The notes under the pieces were generated by a model. That model made no database searches. It was given only the letters and a program-made list of their open reading frames with translations, and was not told the origin of the DNA. A stretch of DNA of 64,000 nucleotides from Arbacia lixula (lineage: Eukaryota > Echinodermata > Echinoidea > Arbacioida > Arbaciidae), in assembly GCA_963669155.1 (NCBI GenBank), contig OZ022581.1, positions 25,628,197-25,692,196 on the forward strand. Direction: 5' to 3'. How positions within the stretch are numbered: the stretch's first letter is position 1; each line of letters starts with the position of its first letter. Shown piece after piece: positions 36,973 through 50,273 of this stretch. Both the position numbers and the translations under genes were made by a program.

Positions 36973-39363
36973 ATGGATTCCACAACCACAGAATCTGAGA
37001 CGGAACAAATCAATGATCTTCCATCGCAGACCTTTAAACTTGAGCTGTTCCCTGATTCATTAGTGACATTGGCGCTGTTTGAAAATGTGGCAAACATCGC
37101 TGAATTGAAGGATATGTTGATGCAGAGGAAAATAGAAGCTGCTCTGCTGACAGCTACAATGGTAATACGATGTCCACTAAAGCCTACACATAGCTCTCAT
37201 TAGGGTTGGTTTTACAATGTGGTAAAAGGGACTCAATTGCACTGAAAGAGCTGATTTGCATGTATGTGTTTTTATTGTGTGGTATTTGTTCACAAATGTC
37301 AATGGATGTTGCTATTTAAAATTGTGCGTTTGGCAACTTAATTTTGCTAAAAAAAGGTTGCACTCCGTGTTTGTACCACATTAAATCACTATTGGTGAGA
37401 GCCTTGAATAATTTCATAATTCTAAGTTGTGAAATTAAAAGTTGGTCAAATGAATCTGAGAGAGCTCTTGTATTTCCTTTTAAATGTTTTAGTGTCAATA
37501 TTTAACCCAAAAAGAAAAAAACAAATTACTAACTACTAACTCCCAGTCTAGAGAAATGTGTCCACTTTCTTTAATTAAAGAAAAATGAACACTGGACTAG
37601 ACATAAAGTTATAAAGAAAAAAAGATGCATCATTCCAACTTCAAACTTTCCCTAGATTTTAGGATGTAATTGATAAATATGTTTCTGATTGATCATGTTT
37701 GCGTGAGTATACTATTGGTGTGAACTAGTAGCTCACGATATGTACACAAAATTCTTGAATGATACTCATGTTTTATTGACAAGCGAAGATCTAGAGAAGA
37801 TGTCAACAATCCATATATTGAACAATGATGCATGAACGGAATGACATATATTTTATTAATTTATTACTTAAGAATATTAATGCAAAAATAATTTGCCCTT
37901 TATTCTGATTTACAGCTGGTCAGTCCATTCCACATCTTGGTTGCAGTCAACAAAGCGCTGCATGCTCATGCAACTGGCCACGCAAAGACTAGGACGGTCA
38001 CTGCAGAGGTCATCGTAAGCTTGTCACCATCCAGTTATGTGAGTCCTTGCTAGACACACTAGTGAGCTTTCGTTATGAGGACGGACGGGCTCCAGTGCGG
38101 TAATCCGACACCAAGATCGATCTGCGCATGCGCCACCGCCCGCTCTGGAATCCGCTCGGGGAATCGAGAACGTGAATTCTGAGATTTCTCGTCCTCGACG
38201 AGTAGATGACAGCAGCCAATCAGCGCCCGTACAGATGATGTAATGCAAATCGCACGTGCAACCGGCTGTTTTGTAGACAAGCTCGGTAGGGGGTGTGCCA
38301 GATGACGCCACACGCACCGTCGTTTGCGTTCTCTGTCTTTTAGCGAAACTGCATGTGAATTGCCGAGGACGGACGGCGAGAACAGATTGCTCACTGATCT
38401 TGTTTCCGTCCGCGGGGCTATAACGAAAGCTCCCTATTGTTTCTTTGACAGAATCAATATATTGAGTTTGTTTACATGATTACAGCGAATAAATGAAATT
38501 ACCCACTGTTAGGATTCTGTGATGAAAATCAATTATTTTGTGACAGCTTCAGATTATTTATTTTGCGCCATATAAAGTTATGTTAGTTTGCGTTAAGTAT
38601 GTGGTGGCCCACACCTCACAAGCCATCTGCTTTCTGGTTATGCCTCGTATTCATTGCTCATGCACATTGTTTATTTTTGTTTATTAAATGAATAAAGAAT
38701 TGCTTTAATTTGTATGTGGTCTAAGTTGAACTTGAACCACCGTTGTGACTACAGGCAAATGTGTTTTTGTGCTGTTCTTGTTTCACACTTGCAGAGGAGG
38801 GATGCCTTCCAAACATTTACCATGACACCTGGTGACCAAGCAGTGGTGGCCGTTGTGCTAGATGACCACGATGGGTCGCAGATGAAGAACATTGCTCAAC
38901 AGGTGAAGGGTACCTGTGTGCTGCTGGATCAAATGTCCAACCACATTGATGTGGAGAAGGTCAGAAAGGTATGAACTCGGAAACCTGCTTCTGGTGCCAT
39001 CGGGATAGAATAGAGTTCTAAAGCGACATCGTTCAAGTGAGAGTTTCATTAATCCAACATTGTCTAGCGGGCTAGCGTCTGGCACCCCAAAGAGAGTCCC
39101 CGCTATGACCATTGATTTTTACGCACTAGTTATATGAACAGAATCTTACAAGTGAAACATCCATCTAACATACTCCAGAAAACCAATGTATAAGTGGTAA
39201 TGGTTGATTAGAAGAAAATTGTATACACTTACACATCCATATTTGATTCTTTTACGCTGTCTCTTTTTTTTTACAGAAGTATAAAGTGACTGATGCTGAG
39301 CTGGCCATAGGATCCTTACAAGACGCAGTGGTGTGCAAAATAGCAACAAATGATGTATCATGA
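36973..39363 (+). CDS. TPRKB: TPRKB (Cgi121 family), KEOPS/EKC complex subunit
   Basis: Coding exons 36973-37161, 37916-38038, 38795-38968 and 39277-39363, all phase 0, give 190 residues (human about 175). Exon 1 begins MDSTTTESETEQ, an acidic extension, then FKLELFPDSLVTLALFENV, matching the family's start. Exon 2 has LVSPFHILVAVNKALHAH and EVIVSLSPSSY; exon 3 RRDAFQTFTMTPGDQAVVAV; exon 4 ends IGSLQDAVVCKIATNDVS, as in human TPRKB. The second exon was extended past an internal gtaagc because the family segment EVI-x-SLSP continues to the donor at 38039. The protein binds the Bud32/PRPK kinase in the KEOPS complex, which makes the t6A modification of tRNA. The exon 1 5' UTR runs from 36865. 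A possible AATAAA lies at 40968-40973. Confidence 0.93.
38062..38433. mobile_element. GC-rich MITE in TPRKB intron 2
   Basis: Inverted ends GTGAGCTTTCGTTATGAGG at the left and complement GGGAGCTTTCGTTATAGCC at the right, with GACGGACG-type words following on both sides. About 372 bp and visibly more GC-rich than its surroundings (for example TGCGCATGCGCC and GCACGTGC). The ends match imperfectly over about 20-30 bp. No coding capacity. Confidence 0.6.
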
Positions 39364-41752
39364 TGACGACTGCTTGCATCATGGAAAGGACAGTGAGAGA
39401 TGTGAAAGGTGCTACTACATCTGCTCTTAGACTTCTAGATCAGGAGTAGTCCAGATACTGGACGTATTTTATCGTCCGCCTCTTCTCCACACATTACGCC
39501 ACTGATTCACATAGTACGCACACCGCGCCAACCCACTGATTGCGCGACTCCACGAATCTGTCCGCCCGAATGGTGAAAATTTTCTGTTTGTGATGCGCCT
39601 CCAATGTTCGTTGTCGGCGGATTGCTAAATACAGTCCAGGGGGTGGACTAGACCAGGAGCATCGTGAGAGACCAGCTTTGTGGCAGCTCTACAGGGAAGG
39701 CAAATGAAGAGGCCACTACAGACGACATGATTTTGACATGATTCTGCAGTCGTAAGAGTTACAACTGGAAATGTGACATTATCTTCTTATACAAAGGCAA
39801 AGACCAGAGTCATATGACTTATTGGATCGTGTTGTGTGTAGTGACCTTAAGATTGTGTCTGAAATATGAAATCTGATCTAGCAGCAAAATTTGTCTCTCA
39901 TTCTATGGGTATCTAAAGTGGCAACTGAATTGAATGCATGGAAAGCCCATTATCTGAGAAAATATGGCCCGTAGTCCTCGCTAGGCAAAAATTACACCAA
40001 AGCTCAGGGCGATGTAGCCCTGGCAATACAGAAAAAGGTGCTTCTGTGGACATAAGAACTCTTGTGAAGATTTGATTTGTTTTTTTTACAGGGTGTTCGT
40101 TTCATGATTAAAAGCTTAAGGAGTAGTCCCCACAATTATTTTGTTTTTCTTGCAGGTCTGGATTAAGTCTCAGATCTCTGCCACAAAAAGGATGAAAAAT
40201 GGGCACATGCCTAAAATATGAATCTCTTCACAAATTTGAGGCTTATAAGCATGTTGGAAGTATGCAAAACATGTATATGTTGATTTCATGCACATTTTAT
40301 AAGATGTGATGATTTGTAATTTCGAAATTGACCTGGAAGTGTCAAAAGAGTATTTACACAATTGTGCAGCAATATAGATTTTAGATTCTAGGGTCATTTC
40401 CACTGGCAAAAAAAAAAATGCAGTTTTAGTAATACATCATCAGCAAAAAGGGACAGGTATGAACCAACTTCCCCAAACGCAGCCCATCAGATTCTTTAAA
40501 ACATCCTTCTTCATAGTGTGATTTTGCTAACATTTTTAAACATCACAGTTTCGTTGCTAGTGTCAGTGGTCATACACAAGCAACTTTTGGCTTGGCAATT
40601 TTTTGCATGTGACTCATGCACGCATATACATTGCTTATCAAAAATGTGGCACATGTCCAACAAATTGTCTCATTTGAAGTCAAACATGACAATTTTTAAG
40701 AAAAGTGTAAATGGTGGAAAGAAAAATGGTGAATTCTCAAAAGTGATATTTAGAGTGTAAAATAATAAGCTTACTCTTCCATTTTTTATATCGTGTTTGA
40801 GGATTTTTTTTTTTTTGCTGCCTATGTTTTATCAGTTTTCAAATGGAATGAGTTTGGCATCGACTTTCAATGATTCCAAAATATATGAAATGTTTTGTTA
40901 TTTAGGGATGCCAAATTAATGTTTTATAACATTTGTGTCAAAATTTGGGCAAGACTAGCATGAAAAAAATAAAAGATCTTTTTTCTTAGTACAAAGTCAT
41001 TGTGCAAATGTTGAGGGGGAGGGGATCCGATTCTCTCCCCCTGCCCCACCCTTACACCCCTTTAAGGGTTTTAGGTCAGTGATAAAAGCGGTAATGATTA
41101 TGGGTGGTAATAATGGCAGGGTTTTTATTTTGTTTGATTTCTATGATTTTATCACCAAGACGATTGTCCCCTGGTATCCTGAAATCAAGCAATTCATTCT
41201 TCATTGAGTACAGTCATGTCATCTTGACCACTTCTTCCCCTGACATTTAATCATCAACTCATTAACCTTTCTTGAATTATTATTTATCCAGAACATGTTA
41301 GCAAGTTACAAAAAGATTAAAACCCATTCAGAACACTTCTTTATTTGTGGATATGTATTTTGTATAAACCACCTACATGTAATAGGTTCAATTTCTAAGT
41401 ACAGTGTATAAAACATAACCATGCAAAAAAACAAATACAAATTATACAGTCTTCTCCCATTACAACAAGCACAGATTTCAGTTTAATTAGGCAAATCTCC
41501 TGTTCCCAGTTTCAACTTTGTGCACATGTATATGTCCAGTAGAATGTGATTATTGGTATGTTATAACAAGGACTTGGTCCCGAGCACTGTGTTTTGTACT
41601 GGGAGAGCACTGTATTAAGAAATGCTTTGAAAACCGTAGTCTTTCAGACACACCAAATAGTTTCTCCCCTAGCAAACTTCATGTGCTATTAATGTATGAT
41701 TTAAGGAAGATGAAAATGCTAAGTAAGAGGACACAGACAGTGAATATATTAA
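39364..41752. other. TPRKB 3' flank and intergenic, no further gene seen
   Basis: Contains the TPRKB 3' UTR and intergenic sequence. No second gene was recognised. Short A/T homopolymers occur. Confidence 0.45.
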
Positions 41753-42555
41753 CCCTAATACTCCCGGGGGGGGGGGGGGGCCATAATGGCCCCCCCCCCC
41801 CCCTGTCGAAGTTTTGTCGGTACTTCCTAACGCCTCAATATTTCGAAACGAAATTTCTTGACTTTTTTCTCTGATCCTTCCCGCACATTTTGATACCAAA
41901 TTTATGGCGATCGGACCTACCGTGCAGGTGTCAGATTACGTTTACCGAACACGTCACTGAAATTTCGCTATTTCTCTATGTGACTGTGTATAACCCTATG
42001 GATAAAATCAGGAGCTTTTCCAATTTATGTAAATACTTTTCTAATAAGTGTTATCATTGTTTCAAATAGTGTAAATAATTACCACACACACAAACACACA
42101 CCCACACACCCACATTCACACACACCCACACCCACGCATACGCATCTGAATCTTGACGAAAAACAAAGAAATACATAAAAAAATTGAAAAACAATAAAAT
42201 ACATAAGAAATAATTACCACAACCTATCTTTTTCTTTCAAGAATTGATGAGGGAGTTATGAAAGACATTTGTACCAAAAATTGCTATTCCTGAGGCTTTA
42301 TTTAGTGAGAAATACCAATATCTATGATTTTTCGCATAAATTAGCATAAATTAATTAGTTAAAAAAAAAATGAAAGGACTTTCGTAAATTTAGCTATACA
42401 ACTTTGTAGATTACATAATTCTTTACCCTTGTGCAAAATTTTGATGCAATCGGGCGATCCATGGCTGAGATCTCAGGGGGGGGGGGGGCATAATGGCCCC
42501 CCCCCCCCCCCCCCCCGGTAATAACAAGCTTTGAAATACCCCGGGAGTATTAGGG
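41753..42555. mobile_element. piggyBac-type (TTAA) non-autonomous element, copy 2
   Basis: Flanked by TTAA (41749-41752 and 42556-42559) with inverted ends CCCTAATACTCCCGGGG and CCCCGGGAGTATTAGGG. Just inside each end a G run, CCATAATGG or GCATAATGGC, and a C run make a strong hairpin. About 803 bp, no transposase ORF. The interior contains CAAAGAAATACATAA and a (CA)n stretch (about 42082-42140). It matches copy 1 at 7936-8706 in target, end structure and part of the interior. Confidence 0.78.
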
Positions 42556-42559
42556 TTAA

Positions 42560-43467
42560 TGACTCATAAAGATGGAGAAATAGTTCAGATGAAATAGAGA
42601 AGGTTGTGAAAGACTGTAAAAGATACAGAGAGGCAGGAGGGTAGAAAGATGAGACTGGCGAGAGAAAGATTTTTATTTCATTTTGAAGCACTTGATTGCA
42701 CACAATAATGTACAGTGTATTCATATTTCACAACTCGTGGTTCTTGTTTGCATCTCCCTATAAAACCGCAATCTTCTGTCTCTCTTTCATGGTCATATTT
42801 TTCTACATTACACACCAATCTCCACACAAACAATTCTCTATTCTTTTAAAGTAAGAATGCCTTATTTCAATATTCTCACAATTGGCATACTGCAGGATCC
42901 ATATTCCTCTCAATTCCATACCAAATCCACACACATCAACAAAAATACTAATACACAGAATTGTACTATTAAATAACACATTTAATACAAAGTACAAAAC
43001 ATCTGGAATGTTTGGTTGTCTGTGCTTGTTATTTAAAAGAAAATATTCAAGAAATCAGTTTGTTTTCCCCACCCATCTTTCAATAGTGCGTAGGATCCAC
43101 TGCTTCAATCCCAGAAAATATGAATTTAACTGCTTGAAAGGGAATATTTCATGTGCTGATACTGTAAAATAAAAATGTACATGTTCAGTAGGTTAACATG
43201 TTGTTTTGTTTTATAGCTCACATGCTGTTTAATGGTAAGAAGGGGTCAATCGTGTGGTTGAGCCACCCCAGCCCTCCAATATTCCACAGGAAGTATGTGC
43301 AATTGTGATCTACTAAAAGAAATTTAAAGCAATTTTTTCCCTTGGTGATGGTGATAGCAACGTCAGTGGTGATGATTACAGACCATAATCCTGACAGAAA
43401 TGTGCCAGCATTTACACGGTCCAGATTTTGTTTCAATTATTTTCTCATTTTGAAACTATTCCTACCT
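42560..43467. other. Intergenic, no gene seen
   Basis: AT-rich sequence between two mobile elements; no coding or structured feature recognised. Confidence 0.45.
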
Positions 43468-43651
43468 GGGGGATGTTTCACCAAGCTGTTCGTAAGTTAC
43501 GAACGACTTTACGAATGACTGGTGATCCCTTCTTCTGCTAAATCAGATTCTCAATGAACAAAGTGTGGTATCGCATTTAGCACAAGAAGGGATCACCAGT
43601 CGTTCGTAAAGTCGTTCGTAACTTACGAACAGCTTGGTGAAACACCCGCCT
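43468..43651. mobile_element. MITE with GATGTTTCACCAAGCTGTTCG ends
   Basis: About 184 bp with near-perfect inverted arms of about 65 bp: GTTTCACCAAGCTGTTCGTA then GTTACGAACGACTTTACGAA and GGTGATCCCTTCTT, mirrored at the right. The right end reads AGCTTGGTGAAACACCC. The short unpaired centre is about 40 bp. No coding capacity; family not assigned. Confidence 0.75.
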
Positions 43652-44737
43652 GGTATCCCCAAATCAAACTAAAATGGAGCCCTCGGTCATGGCAGAATGA
43701 CACTACTAAAGTGTTGAGCACTAATCACTTTATCTCAACCTTATCCAAAACATGCCTTGCCATGATCAATGGTATATCATGTCAGACTATCAGTACAAAG
43801 GAAACTTCTCATGAACTTCAGCCGAGTCCTTTCCATAAAAAAATACCATACCCCACTTAACTTGTTGATAAGAAATGAGATATTTTCCCTGATGAAATCT
43901 CACTCCCCATCAGGGCTCATCCTTTACCGTGGCCCGAGGGAAAATGGCCACCTGAAACAGCATCAACAGTCTTGAATCAGTGGCCAGGCTGTCCATCAAC
44001 AAACAGAATTTGCCTTAACACACAGTAGTGTAGGTTACAATTTCTGGGCCACCTGAAATTCCATTTGTCCCATTGCATCTCAGGCTCAAGAGGCCCTACT
44101 GGCCACCTTAAAGACATGGTGTCCCATTTGCAAATGTTGTGAAACTCTGCCGGAATCGGCAGCGTACGCTTTCAATAACGTGCATGAAATTGCACAGTCA
44201 CGGTTTAACAAACATTTTCAGGAAACGTGAAAAACTATCTATGTTTAGGTTTGAACTGCAGCAAGCTTAGTCTTTATTCATATTCAGATTTTCCCTCTCA
44301 ACGTCCGATGCGAGCAATTGCTCTTATTGAAAACATGCACCGTGGAGTGGTCTCCAGATGCTTCGCTGTAGGTTTCGGCCGAACCAGCCCAAAACCTCCT
44401 TAAAATCTACTACAGTATAATTTTGTTTCAAGTCAGTTTCAAGCTCTATTATTGGGAGGAAAGTTCTCATCCAGTATATTCTTCCATTTTCTGTGTTTAT
44501 TACAATTTTTTTTTTTTACCTGCAAAGGGGACACCCTGTCTTTAGGAAAAGTTAATGGCCAGCCCTGCCATTCAACTTGTCTGGGTGCCTCTCCTACATA
44601 CACAGGAGCTCACTTATTGTTCTGGAAGTCTGTCCCTCTGCACTGTATACCAGTAATGCATGCCAACTCTGGCACTGTCATTGGCATATCAAGTGAGTTA
44701 AATCACACATCTTTCTGTTAAGTCTGTTCCACATTTT
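43652..44737. other. Intergenic and PPIL1 3' flank
   Basis: No gene. A dispersed-repeat-like fragment lies near 44225-44450. A possible minus-strand AATAAA for PPIL1 lies at 44496-44501, about 240 bp past its stop; unconfirmed. Confidence 0.4.
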
Positions 44738-46817
44738 TTAGCCGCTGTCGGGATAGGCTTTCTGTATTGTCACATCGATCTGCGGCCTGTCGTCCGTGTC
44801 CGTCTGCACCATGCCCATCCGCTTGACCACGCTGATGCCCCCGCTCACACGGCCAAAGATGGTGTGCTTGCCGTCCAGCCACTGGGTAGGGGCGAGGGTG
44901 ATGAAGAACTGGCTACCGTTAGTGTTGGGTCCACTGTTGGCCATGGAGAGGATGCCGGCTCCAGTGTGCTTCAGCTCGGCAGAGAGCTCGTCCTCAAACT
45001 GCTTCCCCCAGATGGCATTACCCCCTCGACCTTGTTATATCGAGAAGGACAAATTTGCAATGTTAAATGAGAATGGAACCCTGAAAAGTAATTGAATTGA
45101 TGAAGGCAGAAAAATCTTATAAATGGTAATAGTGGTAATAGTTTTAAGTATTTGTTTCTTTGATATCTTATCTAGGCTTTCTTTCAGTATTATACAGGAA
45201 GGTGGCTGCTCACTTTCCATAAGACAGGTGTGTGCCCAACTTAATTTTCTTACAAATTGTGCACTTTCCCTTAGCTGTTTATCACATTATAATCATTTCA
45301 GGAGACTGGCTGATTGTAAATACACAAAACAGTGCTGACCTCAACTGTACTCCATATCTCCTTCACATTTCCACAAAAGCTGGGCTAGAAAGGAAGTTAG
45401 AAATGCAGATCAGGAGCAGTGTGACCATCTCTGTTGTTTCTCTTAATCAAAAGCAACTCATAATGGATGCGATTAGCTATGCCATGCCTTGGCATTTGAT
45501 CTAAGAAAGCATTTTGAGCAGTTTTGTTGTTGTTGTTGTTTACCTGTCCCTGTTGGATCTCCTCCTTGCACCATGAAGTCCTTGATAATTCTGTGAAACT
45601 TGACACCATTGTAGTATCCTCGTCTGGAAAGCTCTGCAAAATTCTGACAGGTCTTGGGAGCTTGCTTCCAGTAAAGCTCAACAGTGACTTTGCCCATGCT
45701 ACAATTTATTAAAAAAAAAAAAAGTGAATTGATTCTAGTTATGACAGTCGTATTGACGCCATTACAAAAAGTCTTAAGACTTAGACCAAGTTCTACCGAG
45801 ATCTCCCCGACCCTTAGCCCTAAGAAGAACCCCAGGCATTGGCGTGAGGTCCTTCATTGAGCTCCTGAAAAATGCATCAACGTTTTGGTTTGGCAAGCCA
45901 TTTGGGAAAATGACTGGGTAGAAATCACTTAACTTTAATTACCAACCCAAGCTGCTCTCATCCTTTAGGAACTGTGCCAGGGCAGGCGTTCTAAAATTCT
46001 TGTCCAGGTTGCTGTGTTAAAATCAGTGATAGACGGGAAGTGTATATTTTGCACATGTACTTTTGCCAAGCCCTTCAAAACATCGCATCCGCTTTCGATA
46101 TGTCGCCCCGTACAAAAGCGTAAATAGGCGCCTTAATCATTTAGACTTTAGTGGAAGCAATGACCAATGTTTTGAACTTGAACTTGAGTTGAAGCCAGCA
46201 AAAGTAAACATGCAAAAATATACACTTCCCGTCTAAAAGCAATGCGATTTTCAATAGCTTGACGGAGGCCCTACGCCTTTGGCATGGATTTTCTTGTAGG
46301 GCTTCCTGACCCTGAACAGAATGCATGCAGGACTTGGATCTTAATAATAAGACCTCAACTCTAGTTGTAAAATATAAATCTGTTTGTTGTGTTATTTGAT
46401 TAGTTAGTCTACACTAATATTAGTCCCAAACTAAATATGCTAAAGACTAGTTTTGGTTGTCTTATTCTATTATAATACTCACAACCTAAAGTCCTTTGCG
46501 ATTTAGTTTCCGAGAATTCCAAAATATCAGCACAACTCTTCCAAATAGGTCATACATCGAAGTCGTATTTCTCTTTGAAACAACTACAACGGCAACGCAA
46601 CGGCCAACTACTTGTAAAGACACGTTACACGTTTATATCAACTTGCACAAAAATGAACGAGTGGGAAAAGGTATAATTGCTGACACACTTTACAGAGAAT
46701 CTTCATTTAATTCTCATATTAAATTACGTATTAAGTACGTATTTAAAACGATTGGAAAGAAATGAGTAAAGAAACGAACCTTGTCTCTAAGATAACATTT
46801 GGTGGACCTGAAGACAT
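44738..46817 (-). CDS. PPIL1: PPIL1, spliceosomal peptidyl-prolyl cis-trans isomerase
   Basis: Coding exons 46780-46817, 45544-45698 and 44738-45030 give 161 residues (human 166). Exon 1 is 38 nt, encoding [12 protein letters not shown] plus two bases; the split codon AG|C restores the Ser of the family's LETS-MG junction. Exon 2 reads [17 protein letters not shown], then [20 protein letters not shown]; exon 3 reads [34 protein letters not shown] and [13 protein letters not shown], ending KAYPDSG. Cyclophilin active-site positions are all present: Arg and Phe of HRIIKDF, Gln of VQGGD, Trp of QWLDG and His of GKH. PPIL1 catalyses proline isomerisation and binds SKIP/SNW1 in the spliceosome. 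The exon 1 donor (gttcgt) is weaker than consensus. A start at the in-frame Met of exon 2 would lose the N-terminal strand, so the exon 1 start is preferred. Confidence 0.93.
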
Positions 46818-49707
46818 ATTTTTGACGAATAATTGTCACTTGGAGTTGACTGTGTCTGTGTGAAATTCCGAAAGTTACGCACGCCGCGCCAGTCTTGTAC
46901 ATGTATATTATAAATAGTCTTCTATACAGACCTTATATTTATGACGTGCGTGCCAAGGTGGCTCCCGTGCATTTTTGTAGATAATGAAATTAGATTTTTC
47001 TTGATGCATTTAAATTTTGGGATAATTTCTGTTGATGTGAGTCTTCGAGTGTACGTCTCATATTTCTTCTTGGTGGCATAATATAATAGATTGATGGAGC
47101 AAATTAAATGAAGGAATGTTCAAACAAATGAACTATCTGGGTTATTTTAGTGAAAGGGTTATATAAGTGGTTGGGGAATGCAGACAGGCCGGAGGAGCTA
47201 AATCACATGTTACTAGGTAGTTTAAAAGCATAATTAGTCAATCAGTCAGTCACCTAGTGTGTCTTAACTGCAGTAACTAGTTCTTGAGTTTATAAACTCT
47301 ATGTTTCTTCAGCTGTGGTAGCCTTTCTTACAGACACATTTTTGGAAACATTGCCTCAGTTAGGTCTGTGTGTGCAGACTATTTACACGCTAGTTCTTAA
47401 AATAGTGCATGACCGCATTACCCTCATTCGGGGGATTCTAAACATTGCTCAAGATTGTGCAAGTCGTAGATTCGTATAGCTACTCGATCGTAAGTGATTT
47501 GTACATAACGAAAATTAGAAGTCAAGAAGACAGGCCGTAACCGTAAGTAGTGACCTGTTATAATTGGTTTTCATCTATGCATTGTTGTTTTCAGTTAGTA
47601 AATATTCTACCTGTCATGCCAGTATGAGTGACTCGGTACTCGCAAGATCCTTTCGAGAGCGTGTTTGACGCTCACGCAGCAGCTAGACTCCTGAGCTAGA
47701 GCCAGCCTTGCCGCCCTAGCACCGGGACTGCGTCCTGAGGGCTCACCACCAATTTCCTAACATGTCGGGTCCGACTACTGATAAATCAGGGATGTGTTAG
47801 GAAGGAGGGACAACTCGAGCATTATATTCAAACATCTGTATGGATACTAAACCGTGCTAATGAATGTCAAAAGCATTCCACAATAACTGCAACGCTTTGG
47901 CATGTTTGGCATGTTTGATGTTCCATGCGCGGCACTGTCAGTGTCATTTTGCTACGGTCAACTTGGGAAGCAATATCGTTAATTCCCTGTTTTGTTAACT
48001 GTTTAAATGATGCACAAATGGAGACATAAGATAATATTCTTACTTACATGATTAACAAATTTCTTCCCTTTCTGGAGAATTATTAATGAATTGGGTTGTT
48101 ATGTTAGTTTGATCATTCCACTATTTAGATTGATTGGTTATCTCTAATTTGAATATTTATGTAAATTATTCTATCATGAGTTTCACTGAGGCAAATCTTC
48201 TCGTTTAACTTATTTTCCCTTCAATTGATTTGAGCTGCAACTCATAGAACTTGTATTAGTTTTCGAGTAATGCTGTCTTGCTGATGACTGCTGTACGTGC
48301 TTGTTAAAAGTTGACATTGTGTTATCACTTCCTGTAATATGACTGTCCATGGCCATGTCATGGGAAAGTGTACTGGTACTAGCTAGGGGTTGCCCAATGC
48401 ACACCCACTGTTGATTATGAGTAACAAATGCCCCCCTCAAAATCAGTGGAAATTTTAGTTGAAGAATAGCTGCCCCTCTACGACAATTTCTGTCACCCCC
48501 CCCCCCCCCCTTCCCCCTCAACTCAAGCTAAACAGGAGTCTGTTTGGCTTGCTTGTAAAATTGTGTGAAAAATTAGTATACCATGCAGTAGCCCCTTTTA
48601 CAAAAGTCATGAAACATGGTATGGATATTAGCCAGATGCCCGAATACTAACATGCACAGTATGAAATTGAAAGTCAAAACTTCACAAACCTTTTCATGAA
48701 AAGTGAAAATCTATCCTTGTTTATATTTGAAACACCCTGTTTCATGGCAACCATAGTCTACATTGATATACCGTATGGCACTGGTCATGCAGTGCACTGA
48801 TCAATGGGACTCAGCTTACCTCGATGCATCACTGCGGTGCGGAGAGCCATAATATGCCCTAGGGGTTATCTCTGGTCTACTAGTAGGCCACACAAAACCA
48901 TAAGTGATGGGTGACCCGCCTAATTCCCAAAATCTACTCAAAATCTATGGAGATAATACTTTCTAGATAGTCAGTTTCCAGTTCTAATGTTGTAAGAGAA
49001 TTCCTGGAACAATATATTGTCCCATTTTCGGAGATATGTGCACAATTCTATTTTTTGACCTGCATTAGGGCTACACTTCCTTTAAGTGGCATACTAAGTA
49101 CAATGACAAATGTATTAATTTGTGAGATGTGCTAAATCATCATTTAATGACTTAGCAACATTATATAGGTAGCGTACATAAATGACATATAAATAGTATA
49201 GAGTGTGTATACACTGTACTTACAATAACACTCTATAACACAAGGTAAACTAAAAATAGTTGTAAATGATGCTAGAGGAGGGTTTTTCTTTGAATGGATG
49301 CGTTTGAAAGGGAGTGTAAAGTCGCAAATCAAGGTGTTCTTGGAGCAGGGCCTGGCTTGGGTAACATTCGATAATCTCTGTACAACTTTGGTAAATGTGA
49401 TACTGTATGTGCTCATTTCAGTACATGCAACGTAACATATCAAAGACTGCTGCTAGTAGCACATGTGCACAAGATCACCACTATCAAAGGTTTATTGATC
49501 TTGAAGGTGGAATAGTGCAAGCACTGGGTTTGAGCTGATAAGACTGCCACTGAACGCTGTCGATTGCAGCACCCTCTATAAATGATATCACGCCACAAGA
49601 GCTCAGTTATAGTCAACCTAAAATAATTGAAAATGTTGGTGAAAGAGAATTGCACCTTGAATGGATGCAATAGATTTTCACCATCATCTGAAAACTGTAC
49701 ACAATCG
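46818..49707. other. Intergenic between PPIL1 and RhoBTB, no gene seen
   Basis: PPIL1 (minus) and RhoBTB (plus) diverge here. A dispersed-repeat-like fragment lies near 48690-49000. A C run lies at 48497-48511. A non-coding first exon of RhoBTB should lie somewhere upstream of 50903, but none can be placed. Confidence 0.4.
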
Positions 49708-50083
49708 TTTAAAGGGCATATACTGTACTGGGAAGGCAAAAAAGCCTTCAAAAGATAATTGTTAGCAATCTTCTTGCCAATGGTTCTAAATTCATGTATT
49801 GTCCATTTTAGAAGCTTGTTGAAAGTTATTTGCCCTCAAATGATCCATATTTGGAGTAATTAATGATTAATGATTAAATCCTCAAAATGTTCGGGCCGAA
49901 CATTTTGAGTATTTGTGATTTAATCACTCATTACTCAAAATATAGATCATTTGAGGGCAAATAAATTTCAGCAAGCTTCTAAAATGGGCAATACGTGAAT
50001 TTAAGACCATTGACAAGAAGATTGCTAACAATTACCTTTTGAAGGCTTTTTTTGCTTTCCCAGTACAGTATATGCCCTTTAAA
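49708..50083. repeat. 376-bp foldback inverted repeat
   Basis: Two arms of about 175 bp are close complements from TTTAAAGGGCATATACTGTA at the left to TACAGTATATGCCCTTTAAA at the right, with the centre at TCAAAATGTTCGGGCCGAACATTTTGA split around 49895. Arms differ by small substitutions and short indels. A perfect DNA hairpin of this size is typical of foldback/MITE elements. No coding capacity. Confidence 0.78.
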
Positions 50084-50203
50084 GAAGCCTTAGGTAACAA
50101 GGGACTGGAGAAGAACACTTCCAAAAAAACAATTTATCCATGTTAATATCCTAATGGCATTTACAACCAATTACATGATGATACAACATTATTATAAAGG
50201 TAT

Positions 50204-50216
<13 letters not shown>

Positions 50217-50273
<57 letters not shown>

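Noticed and set aside
37916..38014. TPRKB exon 2 ending at the internal gtaagc (38015)
   Set aside because: The family segment EVI-x-SLSP continues past it, and the later gtgagt donor at 38039 also keeps phase 0.
44738..45697. PPIL1 starting at the exon 2 Met
   Set aside because: A short upstream exon restores the family's N-terminal segment with a matching split Ser codon.
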